A DNA stretch of 64,000 nucleotides from JABDQA01 sp963759125 (GCA_963759125.1 CAVWXN010000002.1:1-64000), one strand, 5' to 3'; positions 29,708 through 38,570 are shown, counted from the first letter of the stretch. Numbers and translations: made by a program. Notes: generated from the sequence alone by a model not told the origin.

Positions 29708-30955
29708 GTGGATTTAGTCATAAGCCATTCCTGTCCGTCCTGCGGCGGACCGGTGGAGATGAACGAAGCCGACCGGCTGACTGTCTGTCCCTATTGCGAA
29801 GTGCAGAATTACATGGCCGGAAGCAGAATGCTTCGCTATGTGCTGCCGGACACTATTCCTGAGCATATCGACAGCCGCTCGATCATCTATTTTCCCTATT
29901 TGCGCTTCAAGGGCAATATTTACACCTGTGTGGGGAAAAAAGTCGGCTGCAAGGTGCTTGACACCACCCACCAGGGACTCGAATCCCGACTGCTGCCACC
30001 ATCGCTTGGCCTGCGTCCCCAGGCCATGAAGATCGCCATGGTCCACAAGGGGTTGCCCGGCAGATTCATCAAACGTACGGCAACACCTGCAGCGGTGCTG
30101 CAGCGTGCGGAAAAACTTGCCAACTCGGTTATCGATTCCGTCGAAGATACGCTCTACCACCGGAGCTTCATCGGTGAGACGGTGAGCTGCCTTATATCTG
30201 CCGCTCTATATTGAAAATGAAAGAGTTCACGAGGGGGTATTAAACCGGGTGCTGGGCCCGGTTGAGGACTGGCTCGAGGATCCGGATAATTTCATCGGTT
30301 TTAGGTCCCAGTGGCTGCCCTCCTATCTGGCCATGATCTGTCCCCGCTGCGGTGACGCGATGCAGGGCGAAGCGGACAGCCTCATCGTCAGCTGTTTCAA
30401 TTGCGACACCTGCTGGGCAGAAGAGAAGGGGAGCTTCAGGCAGGTGGACTTTGAGCTGATAGAGGGAGGACCTGGCGACAGCTATCTGCCATTCTGGTGT
30501 ATATCTGTTGAATCGGCGGGAATCGTGATGAAGACCTTTGCCGACCTGCTGCGGGTGACCAATCAGCCGGTGATGGTCAGGGACGTGCACCGGAGCCGGC
30601 AGCTAGAGTTCTGGATTCCGGCTCTGAAAATACGCCCGAAGGTGTTCATCACCATGGCCAAAGGCGCTACTTTGTCACAGCTCAAGTTTCCCAAAGGAAC
30701 GGTAGCGGTTGAGTAAAAAATATTATGCGGCCGACCTTACCGCTGCAGGAAGCGTTGCAGGCAGTGAAGAGCGTGCTGGCCGAGACCTCGATGAACAGAA
30801 GAGATGTGCTGCCAATGTTGTCTGAGATGTCATTGTCGGTAAAACACACCCATCTTGTCTACCTGCCGTTCAAGGACAGGGCTCACGACCTTGTCCAGGC
30901 CCATTCGCCGCTGTCGGTAGCCAGGTCGGTGATTCGTACCGCCAGGAGATTATAG
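29708..30955 (+). pseudogene. zinc-ribbon protein partner of the SPFH gene, frameshifted
   Basis: The N-terminus has CPSCGGPVEMNEADRL followed by CPYC, a TFIIB-like zinc ribbon. A second ribbon, MICPRCGDAMQGEADSLIVS with CFNCDTC, lies in the middle. The frame is lost near 30190, where the neighbouring frame continues LPLYIENERVHEGVLNRVLG, and again near 30715, after which PTLPLQEALQAVKSVLAETS runs to TAG at 30955. Rejoined length is about 415 residues. The GTG at 29708 is taken as start. The order behind an SPFH-zinc-ribbon gene resembles ydjI/ydjG of Bacillus, which suggests a membrane-stress scaffold; no catalytic motif is seen. Confidence 0.6.
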
Positions 30956-30968
30956 GTCACCCCGGTAT

Positions 30969-32138
30969 TTAGCCAGGTCCGTAATTCCAGTTTGAAAACC
31001 TGAATTGATATTTCTTTTCGGTCAATAATCTCACGCAGGTGTCAACGGCCTCGGCATCGTAGATAGTCCCCCGGCCCTTGGTAATTTCGTGGATGGCAAC
31101 ATTGATTCCCAGGGCGGGGCGATAGGGCCGATGGGAGCTGATAGCTTCGACCACATCGGCCACCGCAATGATTTTTGCCTCGATAATTATATCGGGGTCC
31201 TTGAGGCCTGACGGGTAGCCAGTACCATTGAGTCTCTCGTGATGCTGCAGTATGGCCTTGGCGATCGGCCAGGGAAAGCGGATTCCTCGTAAAATTTCGA
31301 ACCCTACTTCGGGATGGGTCTTGATGATGCCAAATTCGTGATCTGTCAGTTTGCCTGGTTTGCTTAGAATATCGGCCGGAACGCAGTTCTTGCCGATGTC
31401 GTGAATGGACCCCGCCAAACGGATACCGTCGATGGTTTGTTTGGGCAGCCTCATTTCCGTCGCAATGGCGCGGGCAAGATCGGATACGCGCTGCTGGTGA
31501 CCGGCGGTGTAGGGATCTTTCTTTTCAACGGTCAGAGCGATTGCCTGAATCGTCCCGCCGAGGGCCCTTCTTAGCGTTTTCAGGGTTTCTTGCAGTTCAT
31601 TTTCCGAGCGTTTGAAATCGGTGATATCTCGGAAATTCCAGACCCTGCCGACCGATTTGCCGCCTAACCTGTGGGGAAGCGATACTCGTTCAAAGACTCT
31701 ACCATCCTTGAATTCAACGTAGTCGTTTACCTCCTCGTCAGGGCTATCGTAAATCTTTTGAACTTTCTCGATAAAGCTGTCGGGACCTTCCACCAGTTCC
31801 ATGAAATGGGCGAGAATCTGGTTGTCGTCCATGGACCGCATCAGCTCATCGGAGACATCGCAGATTTCCTGAAATCGGCGATTGAAAATGAGAACTCTGC
31901 CTTTCAGATCGACGACGATTATACCGTCAGCGGTGGACTCCAGGGTAGCTTGCAGTATGGAAGCCGTCCTGGCAGAATGCTGCCTGGTGACCTTAAGCGC
32001 TGCCGCTTCTCTTTCGAGTTGTCGGACACGCATGGCCAGTTCATCGTAGGTTGGCTCTTGGGCAAGCGTGGCCAGTTCATCGTAGGTTGGCTCTTGGATG
32101 CGCACTGTCTGTTCTTCGTAGGTTGGCTTATCAGCCAT
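30969..32138 (-). CDS. PAS and HD-GYP domain protein, probable c-di-GMP phosphodiesterase
   Basis: The 389-residue protein starts with three 12-residue repeats (PTYEEQTVRIQE, PTYDELATLAQE, PTYDELAMRV), then a coiled stretch and a PAS domain (ADGIIVVDLKGRVLIFNRRF, ending WNFRDITDFKR). The C-terminal half is an HD-GYP domain: HQQRVSDLARAIA, SIHDIGKNCVP, ILQHHERLNGTGYP and HRPYRPALG. This class hydrolyses cyclic di-GMP, controlling surface and motility programmes. There is no receiver domain or membrane segment, so the PAS domain is the probable input. It converges with the zinc-ribbon gene across 13 bases. All metal ligands appear present, so activity is likely. Confidence 0.9.
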   Translation of the reverse strand: MADKPTYEEQTVRIQEPTYDELATLAQEPTYDELAMRVRQLEREAAALKVTRQHSARTASILQATLESTADGIIVVDLKGRVLIFNRRFQEICDVSDELMRSMDDNQILAHFMELVEGPDSFIEKVQKIYDSPDEEVNDYVEFKDGRVFERVSLPHRLGGKSVGRVWNFRDITDFKRSENELQETLKTLRRALGGTIQAIALTVEKKDPYTAGHQQRVSDLARAIATEMRLPKQTIDGIRLAGSIHDIGKNCVPADILSKPGKLTDHEFGIIKTHPEVGFEILRGIRFPWPIAKAILQHHERLNGTGYPSGLKDPDIIIEAKIIAVADVVEAISSHRPYRPALGINVAIHEITKGRGTIYDAEAVDTCVRLLTEKKYQFRFSNWNYGPG

Positions 32139-32462
32139 GTAATAACTCCTTAGAATTCGTAAAAGCTGTTCGTTCTTGATTGTATCACAAGCTTTCTACA
32201 TAAATAAAGTGGCGGGGCGCAAGATAGTCTCATTATTATCTGTCGAAGCATATCATTTGCAAAATTGGCAAATGACTCTTTGAATTGACTCCCACTCCTA
32301 CACTTTTCATAAATGATTATACTTAAATAAGTCAAATGAGGTTCACAAAAGCCGTTTTCGGCGTTATAAGTGATGGGGCAGCGAAGCACCGATAATCCAG
32401 GAAAAATTTGCAGCAGGCGTTTCCGCCTCTTTTATCAGCGGATCGCCCAAAAAACAAGATAG
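32139..32462. other. divergent intergenic region of 324 bases
   Basis: No gene is supported. The region separates the HD-GYP gene from the deaminase gene and must hold promoters for both. A small hairpin (GCCG-TTTT-CGGC) lies near 32352; I see no convincing promoter pair. Confidence 0.5.
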
Positions 32463-32975
32463 ATGCATAAAGAACATGAACCCTACATGAGATTGGCGCT
32501 TGAAGAAGCACAAAGGGCGTTTGCTGCCGGTGAGTTTCCGGTGGGCTGTGTTCTCGTTCATGACGGCCAGGTTGTTGCTGCCGGTGGCCGGGAGAACAGC
32601 GGTGTGAACGGTAATGAGTTCGATCATGCCGAGATTGTCGCCCTGCGCAGGCTGCTCGAGACCGCTCCAGCGCTTGATTTCAGTGAGGTTGCCGTCTACT
32701 CCACTCTTGAGCCCTGTCTGATGTGTTACACGACCCTGATACTCAACGGTTTCAGGACCATTGTCTATGGCTACGAAGACGTGATGGGGGGCGGCAGCGA
32801 CCTGGAACTCGACAGGCTGTCGCCGCTCTATGCCTCGATGCAGGTCAAAGTGATTCCCGGCGTACTCAGAGCTGGGTGCCTGGAACTGTTTCAGCGTTTC
32901 TTTCAGGATGACAAAAACGATTATTGGCGCGATTCGGCGCTCTCCCAATATACCCTGGATCAGCATACAGATTGA
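32463..32975 (+). CDS. zinc-dependent nucleoside/tRNA deaminase (TadA/CDA superfamily)
   Basis: The 170-residue protein has the two zinc motifs FDHAEIVAL (His55, Glu57) and STLEPCLMC (Cys85, Cys88), which define the cytidine-deaminase-like superfamily. The early part (MRLALEEAQRAFAAGEFPVG) is like TadA and guanine deaminases. A tRNA adenosine deaminase would normally be shorter and have a basic C-terminal helix; here a longer C-terminal part with no clear match leaves the substrate open. The start at 32463 has a poor ribosome binding site. A radical SAM gene follows after 18 bases, so the two are likely co-transcribed. Confidence 0.8.
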   Translation: MHKEHEPYMRLALEEAQRAFAAGEFPVGCVLVHDGQVVAAGGRENSGVNGNEFDHAEIVALRRLLETAPALDFSEVAVYSTLEPCLMCYTTLILNGFRTIVYGYEDVMGGGSDLELDRLSPLYASMQVKVIPGVLRAGCLELFQRFFQDDKNDYWRDSALSQYTLDQHTD

Positions 32976-32993
32976 GACTCAAACGCCAGGCGG

Positions 32994-34052
32994 ATGGTAA
33001 GGCTGCCAGGCGACTCGCAGATCATGAGTAATCCCCAGACCGTCGGTTTCAAGCCCGGCGAAAGAAATATTTTCCTGCATGTGCTGACGGCCTGCAATCT
33101 CTCCTGCTCGCACTGCTATATCAACCCCAGCCAGCATGGCAGCTCGATGCTGAGCCGGACGCAGATGGAAGCGTGGATACGGCTGTTCAGCGATCCGGCC
33201 AAGCAGTCCAATATCGTCTTTCTTGGCGGTGAGCCAACCATGCACCCGGATCTCGTCCACGGGATAGAAGTGGCGAAGTCATGCGGCTACGCGGTCACCG
33301 TCGATACCAACGGGTATCTTTTTCATGATTTTCTGGAGCGGGTGAAGCCCGAACACCTGGATTATCTGAGCTTCAGCCTCGATGGACCCGACCCGCAGAC
33401 CAATGATCCGATCCGTGGGGAGGGGGTCTTTGAGGTCTGTACGACAAATCTTCGCAAGGCTGCGGGGCGAGGGATCAACACCTCGTTGATCTACACGGTT
33501 TCAAGCAGGAATATCGATGGGTTGGAACGGATGGCTCCACTGCTGCAGGATCTTGGAGTGAAGCGTTTTTTTATCCAGGTGATCGGTCTGCGCGGAAAAT
33601 CCGCTGCCGATGCACCACTTGGAGCACTACCGCTTCAGGTGGATCCGGCCCGCTGGCTCGAGGTGGTTCCCAGGGTCGCCGAAGCTGTTTCTAAGCTCGG
33701 AATTACGGTAATTTACCCCAAAGTCTTTCTCGACGAGGGCGAGCCTTTTCAGTGCGCGGGCAACGTAGCCGAGAATTTCTTCGTCTTTCCCAACGGCAGG
33801 GTCTACCAATGTCCGCTCTGCGAGGATCATCCGATCCATAGCTACGAAATCAGAGATGATACATTGGTCAAGGTAGACGGCCTGACCGAAGAACGGTTCT
33901 TCAAGCTCGATATAGCTGAGGGCTGCGTGATGAACAAGCTTCTGCAGCCCGACACCATCGTCTACAATGAGTCCGGCAAACCACTGCACCGGGTCTCCTG
34001 CTGTTTGCTCAAGCAGCGCAGTGGGGACACAATACCCATCGTGTCCCCTTGA
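32994..34052 (+). CDS. radical SAM protein; C-terminal tail encoded by a repeat
   Basis: The protein has up to 352 residues. The iron-sulfur cluster motif CNLSCSHC (Cys34, 38, 41) is followed by FLGGEPTMHPDL, TVDTNGY and SFSLDGP, as in peptide- and cofactor-modifying radical SAM enzymes of the PqqE/MoaA type. Later cysteines (FQCAGN, YQCPLCEDH, GCVMN, SCCLL) suggest an auxiliary-cluster region of SPASM kind. The reaction is not predictable. An ATG at 33024 is an alternative start, since neither has a good ribosome binding site. The last nine residues before the stop (GDTIPIVSP) are read from a GGGGACAC palindrome, so the natural end was probably near KQRS. Confidence 0.85.
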   Translation: MVRLPGDSQIMSNPQTVGFKPGERNIFLHVLTACNLSCSHCYINPSQHGSSMLSRTQMEAWIRLFSDPAKQSNIVFLGGEPTMHPDLVHGIEVAKSCGYAVTVDTNGYLFHDFLERVKPEHLDYLSFSLDGPDPQTNDPIRGEGVFEVCTTNLRKAAGRGINTSLIYTVSSRNIDGLERMAPLLQDLGVKRFFIQVIGLRGKSAADAPLGALPLQVDPARWLEVVPRVAEAVSKLGITVIYPKVFLDEGEPFQCAGNVAENFFVFPNGRVYQCPLCEDHPIHSYEIRDDTLVKVDGLTEERFFKLDIAEGCVMNKLLQPDTIVYNESGKPLHRVSCCLLKQRSGDTIPIVSP

Positions 34053-34085
34053 GGTAATAGGGACACGATGGGTATTGTGTCCCCC
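34023..34085. repeat. GGGGACAC palindrome pair, locus 5
   Basis: Two elements (34023-34048 and 34060-34084) form an inverted pair across 11 bases; the second is the reverse complement of the first apart from the end base. They lie between the convergent radical SAM and tatC genes, overlap the end of the former and touch the stop codon of the latter. Confidence 0.88.
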
Positions 34086-34838
34086 TCACCCTTCTTCAGG
34101 GTTTGATTCTGCTTTCTTCTTCCCGAACAATGCGGTCAGGAATATGCCGACCTCGTAAAGGCCGAACAGGGGAAAGGAGAGCAGGGCGGTGGCCATAAAG
34201 TCGCCGGCGCTGAGCAGAAAGGCGAGAACCACAATGGCTCCATAGAAATAAAGCCTTTTAGATCTGAAATAGGTGGCCTGAACAAGACCGGCTTTACCGG
34301 TCATGACCATCAGAAAAGGGATCTGAAACGATAAACCGAAGGCGATCACCGTGCGGATCACAAAGGTCAGATATTTGCCGAGTTTGGGCAGCGGCTCCAG
34401 ACCCGGGTGAGCATAGCTCATAAAGTAGGTGAGCATCTTGGGCAGTACCGAAAAAAGGGCAAAGGCACCGCCTGAGAGAAACAGCACCGTAGACCAGAAT
34501 ACTACGGTTACCGCAAGCTTTCGTTCATGGTGGTGCAGACCGGGGGCGATGAAACTCCAGGTCTGGTAGAGCAGAAATGGAAAACTGACTGCCACTCCAA
34601 CCAGCAGCGCAAGTTTAATATAGGCAAGGAAAGCCTCCGGCAGGTTGGTGTAGACCATCCGGTAGACCATCGGGCTGGCCTCGAAGAGCGGTGTGATGAT
34701 GAACTGGGCGATCTGTTCAGCGAAGAAGTAGGCGCCGACAGAACATAAGGCGATGGCGATGAAGCAGCGTATCAGTCGCTTGCGAAGTTCATCGTGATGA
34801 GGCCTGAAAAAGGCCAGACTGCGCTCGAGGGTAGACAT
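34086..34838 (-). CDS. tatC: twin-arginine translocase subunit TatC
   Basis: The 250-residue protein has six predicted membrane helices. The N-terminus HHDELRKRLIRC, the loop EAFLAYIKLALLVG, the segment FLLYQTWSFIAPGLHHHER and FGLSFQIPFLMV are TatC signatures; the last helices end with FPLFGLYEVGIF. TatC binds the twin-arginine signal peptide and, with TatB, forms the receptor of the pathway that exports folded proteins, including cofactor-bearing anaerobic enzymes. It lies nine bases behind tatB on the minus strand. The stop codon abuts the GGGGACAC palindrome pair. Confidence 0.93.
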   Translation of the reverse strand: MSTLERSLAFFRPHHDELRKRLIRCFIAIALCSVGAYFFAEQIAQFIITPLFEASPMVYRMVYTNLPEAFLAYIKLALLVGVAVSFPFLLYQTWSFIAPGLHHHERKLAVTVVFWSTVLFLSGGAFALFSVLPKMLTYFMSYAHPGLEPLPKLGKYLTFVIRTVIAFGLSFQIPFLMVMTGKAGLVQATYFRSKRLYFYGAIVVLAFLLSAGDFMATALLSFPLFGLYEVGIFLTALFGKKKAESNPEEG

Positions 34839-34847
34839 GAGTCGGAA

Positions 34848-35360
34848 TCACGCAGGCGAAGAAGGGGGGGGAGAATTCTCGTTTTCGTTCTTTTGCTCGC
34901 TCTTATCTAGGGCGACTTGTTGTTTCGATGAGGTGGTATTTTCGTCGTCGCTTATGTCGTCCGACTCCAAAGAGGAAGCATCATCAGACTCAACCTCGGC
35001 GGGGGACGATTCTGCAACCGTCCTGATGATGTCATCGGTGGAGCTCGGAATGACGGTTCCGTCGGTGTCGATGACTTCCTGCAGTCCTTGCTCGAGATCC
35101 TTGACGATACCGGTAAAGCCGTCAGGGGTTGCCTCGCCCAAATGCTTTTTTATCGAATCAGCGGCTTCTTCGAGTTCCGGTTTGATCGCGTCGAAGGGAT
35201 TGTCCTCGGTCAGGTCCTCCTTCAGGGTGGACACTGTTTTCTTGAGTTCCAGGACCCCTTTGGCGACTGATCGGGCCAGTTCCGGCAGCTTGTCTGGACC
35301 CACGACGATCAGGGCGAGGGCCAGGATGAGTATCATTTCGGGCAAGCCGATTCCAAACAT
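34848..35360 (-). CDS. tatB: Sec-independent protein translocase TatB
   Basis: The N-terminus MFGIGLPEMILILALALIVV followed by GPDKLPELAR is the TatA/B transmembrane helix, hinge and amphipathic helix; glutamate at position 8 and the long acidic tail favour TatB over TatA. The total is 170 residues. The tail is rich in Asp, Glu and Ser and likely unstructured. It is encoded directly before tatC. An E. coli-type third gene tatA is not seen here and must be elsewhere, or this protein serves both roles. Confidence 0.87.
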   Translation of the reverse strand: MFGIGLPEMILILALALIVVGPDKLPELARSVAKGVLELKKTVSTLKEDLTEDNPFDAIKPELEEAADSIKKHLGEATPDGFTGIVKDLEQGLQEVIDTDGTVIPSSTDDIIRTVAESSPAEVESDDASSLESDDISDDENTTSSKQQVALDKSEQKNENENSPPPSSPA

Positions 35361-35555
35361 AACTTCCTCTTACAACATGGTTGTCTTGCGGCGACCATAG
35401 GCAAAGTTGGCGGGTCGCCGACGGAGTCGAAATCTACCAGAACAGGGGGGATAAATCTATCGCAAAAATAAGGCTGTTCGGCCGATCCCTTCTTTGGTCC
35501 GGGTTGATTTTTGTAACTAGTTGAAATTGTGGTAAATGGTACATATCATAGTGTA

Positions 35556-35584
35556 TTGACATATTCCTACTGTTTGACTATAAT
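35556..35584 (+). promoter_or_regulatory. consensus sigma-70 promoter of purA
   Basis: TTGACA at 35556-35561 and TATAAT at 35579-35584 are exact consensus boxes separated by 17 bases. The expected start is near 35591, giving a leader of about 80 bases before purA. Confidence 0.9.
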
Positions 35585-35614
35585 TACCCGGTTCTACCTA
35601 AGGATCACAATTCG

Positions 35615-35652
35615 GGTTTTGCGTCTTCGGCGCAAAACCATAATTTTTTTAG
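35615..35652 (+). terminator. terminator-like hairpin in the purA leader (possible attenuator)
   Basis: GGTTTTGCG pairs perfectly with CGCAAAACC around a seven-base loop (TCTTCGG), followed after CATAA by seven or eight T. It lies between the consensus promoter and the purA ribosome binding site, so it could stop transcription before the gene unless prevented. No alternative antiterminator stem or short leader peptide is obvious. Confidence 0.6.
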
Positions 35653-35671
35653 CATATTCCAGGAGTTCTAG

Positions 35672-36970
35672 ATGTCCAGCGTGGTTATTGTCGGCACCCA
35701 GTGGGGTGATGAGGGAAAAGGCAAGATCGTCGATCTGCTCACCCGTTCGGCCGATTACGTCGTTCGCTTTCAAGGCGGCAACAATGCCGGCCATACTCTG
35801 GTGGTCAACAAGCAGCAATACATTTTCCATATCATCCCCTCCGGCATTCTTTATGAGGATAAGAAATGCATGATCGGCAACGGTGTGATAGTCGACCCTG
35901 CCATACTGCTGGAGGAGATAGACAGCCTTGCTGAAAAGGGACTGCCGGTGACACCAGAGCGCTTGATGATCAGTGAAAATGCCCACCTGATCATGGAGTA
36001 TCATCGACGCCTGGACCAGGCTCAGGAGGCTTCTCTGCCTAAGGAAAAGAAAATAGGCACTACCGGCAGGGGCATCGGTCCCTGTTATGTTGATAAGGTT
36101 GGCCGAACCGGCATTAAAATAGGCGATCTGCTGGATGAGTCCAGCCTCAGGGAAAAACTTGCAGCCTCCCTGGATGAAAAGAACTTTCTGCTCGAACAAA
36201 AATATCGAGAAGAGCCGGTTTCTTTCGAGCTGGTCCTGGCCAATATGCTCGTTTATGCAGAGAAACTCGCCCCTTTTGTAGGCAACGTTTCAGTGGAATT
36301 GGACAAGGCCAGGAAGCGGGGTGAAAATATCCTGTTCGAGGGGGCCCAGGGGACCCAGCTCGATATAGATCACGGCACCTATCCATTCGTCACCTCATCC
36401 AATACGGTGGCGGGTAACGCCTGTAACGGCAGTGGTTTTGGCCCGACTCACATCGACTCGGTGATTGGCATACTCAAAGCTTACACCACCAGGGTCGGGG
36501 AAGGTCCTTTTCCAACCGAACTGCACGACGAAACTGGAGATGCTCTTCAGCGTAAAGGTGGTGAATTCGGTGCCACCACCGGTAGAAAGAGACGCTGCGG
36601 CTGGCTTGATGGAGTGGTGGCCACCGATGCGGTCAGGCTCAACGGCCTCACTGGTCTGGCAATCACCAAACTTGACGTGCTCAGCGGCCAGCCGAAAATA
36701 AAGCTGGCGACGTCTTACGAACTTGGCGATCGCAGTCTGGATGCCATGCCGTCAAATATCAGAGACGCAGGAAGGGTAAAACCGGTATATGAGGAATTGG
36801 CCGGCTGGCAGTCCGAGATAAACGAAATAAGCGCCTATGAGGATCTTCCTGCAGAAGCCAAAGATTATGTGAAACGTATTGAGGATTTCACTGGAGTGGA
36901 GGCGGTGATCGTCTCGGTGGGGCCTGATAGGGATGAGACGTTGCTGCTTAAAGACCCCTTTGATGCATGA
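35672..36970 (+). CDS. purA: adenylosuccinate synthetase
   Basis: The 432-residue protein makes adenylosuccinate from IMP, aspartate and GTP, the first committed step to AMP. The P-loop GTQWGDEGKGKIVDLL lies at residues 7-22; QGGNNAGHTLVV, GRGIGPCYVDK, FEGAQGTQLDIDHGTYPFVT and GRKRRCGWLD are family hallmarks. AGGAG precedes the ATG. It has a consensus promoter and a terminator-like hairpin in its leader. The TGA stop is also the first triplet of repeat copy D. The gene is intact. Confidence 0.96.
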   Translation: MSSVVIVGTQWGDEGKGKIVDLLTRSADYVVRFQGGNNAGHTLVVNKQQYIFHIIPSGILYEDKKCMIGNGVIVDPAILLEEIDSLAEKGLPVTPERLMISENAHLIMEYHRRLDQAQEASLPKEKKIGTTGRGIGPCYVDKVGRTGIKIGDLLDESSLREKLAASLDEKNFLLEQKYREEPVSFELVLANMLVYAEKLAPFVGNVSVELDKARKRGENILFEGAQGTQLDIDHGTYPFVTSSNTVAGNACNGSGFGPTHIDSVIGILKAYTTRVGEGPFPTELHDETGDALQRKGGEFGATTGRKRRCGWLDGVVATDAVRLNGLTGLAITKLDVLSGQPKIKLATSYELGDRSLDAMPSNIRDAGRVKPVYEELAGWQSEINEISAYEDLPAEAKDYVKRIEDFTGVEAVIVSVGPDRDETLLLKDPFDA

Positions 36971-37098
36971 AAATTGTCTTTTTGCCCAAGCTCTTCGTTG
37001 CGCGAGAAAATTGAGTCCTCAGCGTAGTAACTCATACGCTTCCGGGTCAATTTTCCGGCGCGCCTCGATTTTGAGCAAAAACCATAATTTTCTGAAAT
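36968..37098 (+). repeat. 130-base structured repeat, copy D
   Basis: The copy starts on the purA stop codon (TGAAAATTGTCTTTTTGCCC). GCGAGAAAATTGA faces TCAATTTTCCGGCGC, and the outer arm GAAAATTGTCTTTTTG faces CAAAAACCATAATTTTC. It lies between purA and rpoZ, both on the plus strand. Confidence 0.85.
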
Positions 37099-37151
37099 AA
37101 GATAGATACTAAAGCGTTTAGAATTCACTATAATATAAATAAGAGGTAACA

Positions 37152-37418
37152 ATGGCACGAATAACCGTTGAAGACTGTTTACAGGAAGTCGGGGACGACA
37201 ACCGTTTCAATTTGATTCATCTGGCTGTCAAGCGCATCAAGCAGCATCGTCAGGGGGAACCGTATCTGATCGAGGCGAAAAACAAGGAAGTGGTTATGAC
37301 CCTCCGTGAAATAGCTGCTGGCGAGGTGACCTTTAGCAACGTAGAGGAACTGCCGGAACTCAACGATCTGGATGCTCTGGAAGAAGAACAGGAACCGCAA
37401 GAGGGATCAGAATCTTGA
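37152..37418 (+). CDS. rpoZ: RNA polymerase omega subunit
   Basis: The 88-residue product begins MARITVEDCLQEVGDDNRFN and continues LIHLAVKRIKQHRQG, the conserved N-terminal part of omega, which binds the C-terminal tail of beta-prime and helps assemble RNA polymerase. The end is acidic and divergent, as usual. AGAGG precedes the ATG. The stop overlaps or nearly overlaps the dnaJ start, so expression of the two is linked. Confidence 0.9.
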   Translation: MARITVEDCLQEVGDDNRFNLIHLAVKRIKQHRQGEPYLIEAKNKEVVMTLREIAAGEVTFSNVEELPELNDLDALEEEQEPQEGSES

Positions 37419-37429
37419 GTAGCGCAATC

Positions 37430-38557
37430 ATGGCACGAGACTATTACGAAATACTTGATGTTGAAAGAAATGCCGGTGGTGCAGAGATCAAGAAGGCCTA
37501 TCGCAAGCTGGCCATGAAATATCATCCGGATCGCAATCCGGGAGATGGCCAAGCCGAAAACGCCTTCAAAGAATGCACCGAGGCCTACGAGGTCTTGAGC
37601 GACGACCAGAAACGCCAGATTTACGACACCTATGGCCACGAAGGTCTGAAAAACAGCGGCTATCGGGGTCCGGGAAATTTCGAGGACGTCTTTTCAAGTT
37701 TTGGCGATATTTTCGGTGATCTGTTTGGTTTTGGCTCAGGCAGGTCCCAGGCCAGGCGTAACGGCCCCATAGCAGGGAACGATCTGCGCTACGATACCCG
37801 TGTCAGCTTCATGGAGGCGGTTCATGGTACCACCAGGGAAGTTGAGCTCAGCAGGCGTGACACCTGCTGGACCTGTGAAGGGTCCGGCTGCCGGCCGGGG
37901 CATCAGCGCCAGAGTTGCCCGTCGTGCAATGGACGTGGACAGGTGATTCGTTCCCAGGGGTTTTTTCAGGTCAGCTCAACCTGTCCCCAATGCCATGGTG
38001 AGGGGGCGATCATTACCGATCCCTGCGATGATTGCCAGGGAAGCGGACTGGTGAGCAAGACCAAAAAAGTGTCAATCAAAATTCCCGCCGGCGTCGATAG
38101 CGGCGCCCGGATGAGACTGAAAGGTGAAGGCGAAGGGGGAAGAAGAGGCGGACCGGCCGGTGATCTCTATGTGATCATCGATGTCGAGCCGCACGATTTC
38201 TTCGAACGTGAAGGCGACAATATCTACTGCCGCCTGCCCGTTTCCATGGTGGATGCGGCGCTTGGCGTAAAAACGGACGTGGTCACCATCCATGGCGCCA
38301 AGAAGCTCACCATTCCCGAGGGCAGTCAGTCCGGAGAAGTGTTTACCCTGAGAGGAGAAGGGGTAAAAAACCTGCGCGGCCGCGGTCGAGGCGACATGTT
38401 CGTTGAACTGCAGGTGCTGACCCCGACAAAGCTTTGCGAAGAGCAGAAAAAGGTACTCAGAGAGTTCGATACCCTTTGCGATAAACATGGCCAGAACAAA
38501 GAGCAGGAAGGATTTTTTACCAAACTGGTAAATGAGGTGATGGGGAAGACCGGTTAG
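37430..38557 (+). CDS. dnaJ: chaperone DnaJ
   Basis: The product of about 375 residues has a J domain (MARDYYEILDVERNAGGAEI, with HPD in KYHPDRNPGD), a Gly/Phe-rich part (FGDIFGDLFGFGSG), four zinc-binding repeats (CWTCEGSG, CPSCNGRG, CPQCHGEG, CDDCQGSG) and the substrate-binding C-terminal domains. It delivers unfolded proteins to DnaK and stimulates its ATPase. The ATG at 37430 gives the usual N-terminus; a TTG at 37415, overlapping the rpoZ stop and behind GAGGG, is a possible start adding five residues. dnaK and grpE are not adjacent. Confidence 0.93.
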   Translation: MARDYYEILDVERNAGGAEIKKAYRKLAMKYHPDRNPGDGQAENAFKECTEAYEVLSDDQKRQIYDTYGHEGLKNSGYRGPGNFEDVFSSFGDIFGDLFGFGSGRSQARRNGPIAGNDLRYDTRVSFMEAVHGTTREVELSRRDTCWTCEGSGCRPGHQRQSCPSCNGRGQVIRSQGFFQVSSTCPQCHGEGAIITDPCDDCQGSGLVSKTKKVSIKIPAGVDSGARMRLKGEGEGGRRGGPAGDLYVIIDVEPHDFFEREGDNIYCRLPVSMVDAALGVKTDVVTIHGAKKLTIPEGSQSGEVFTLRGEGVKNLRGRGRGDMFVELQVLTPTKLCEEQKKVLREFDTLCDKHGQNKEQEGFFTKLVNEVMGKTG

Positions 38558-38570
38558 CAACAGAAAGAAA

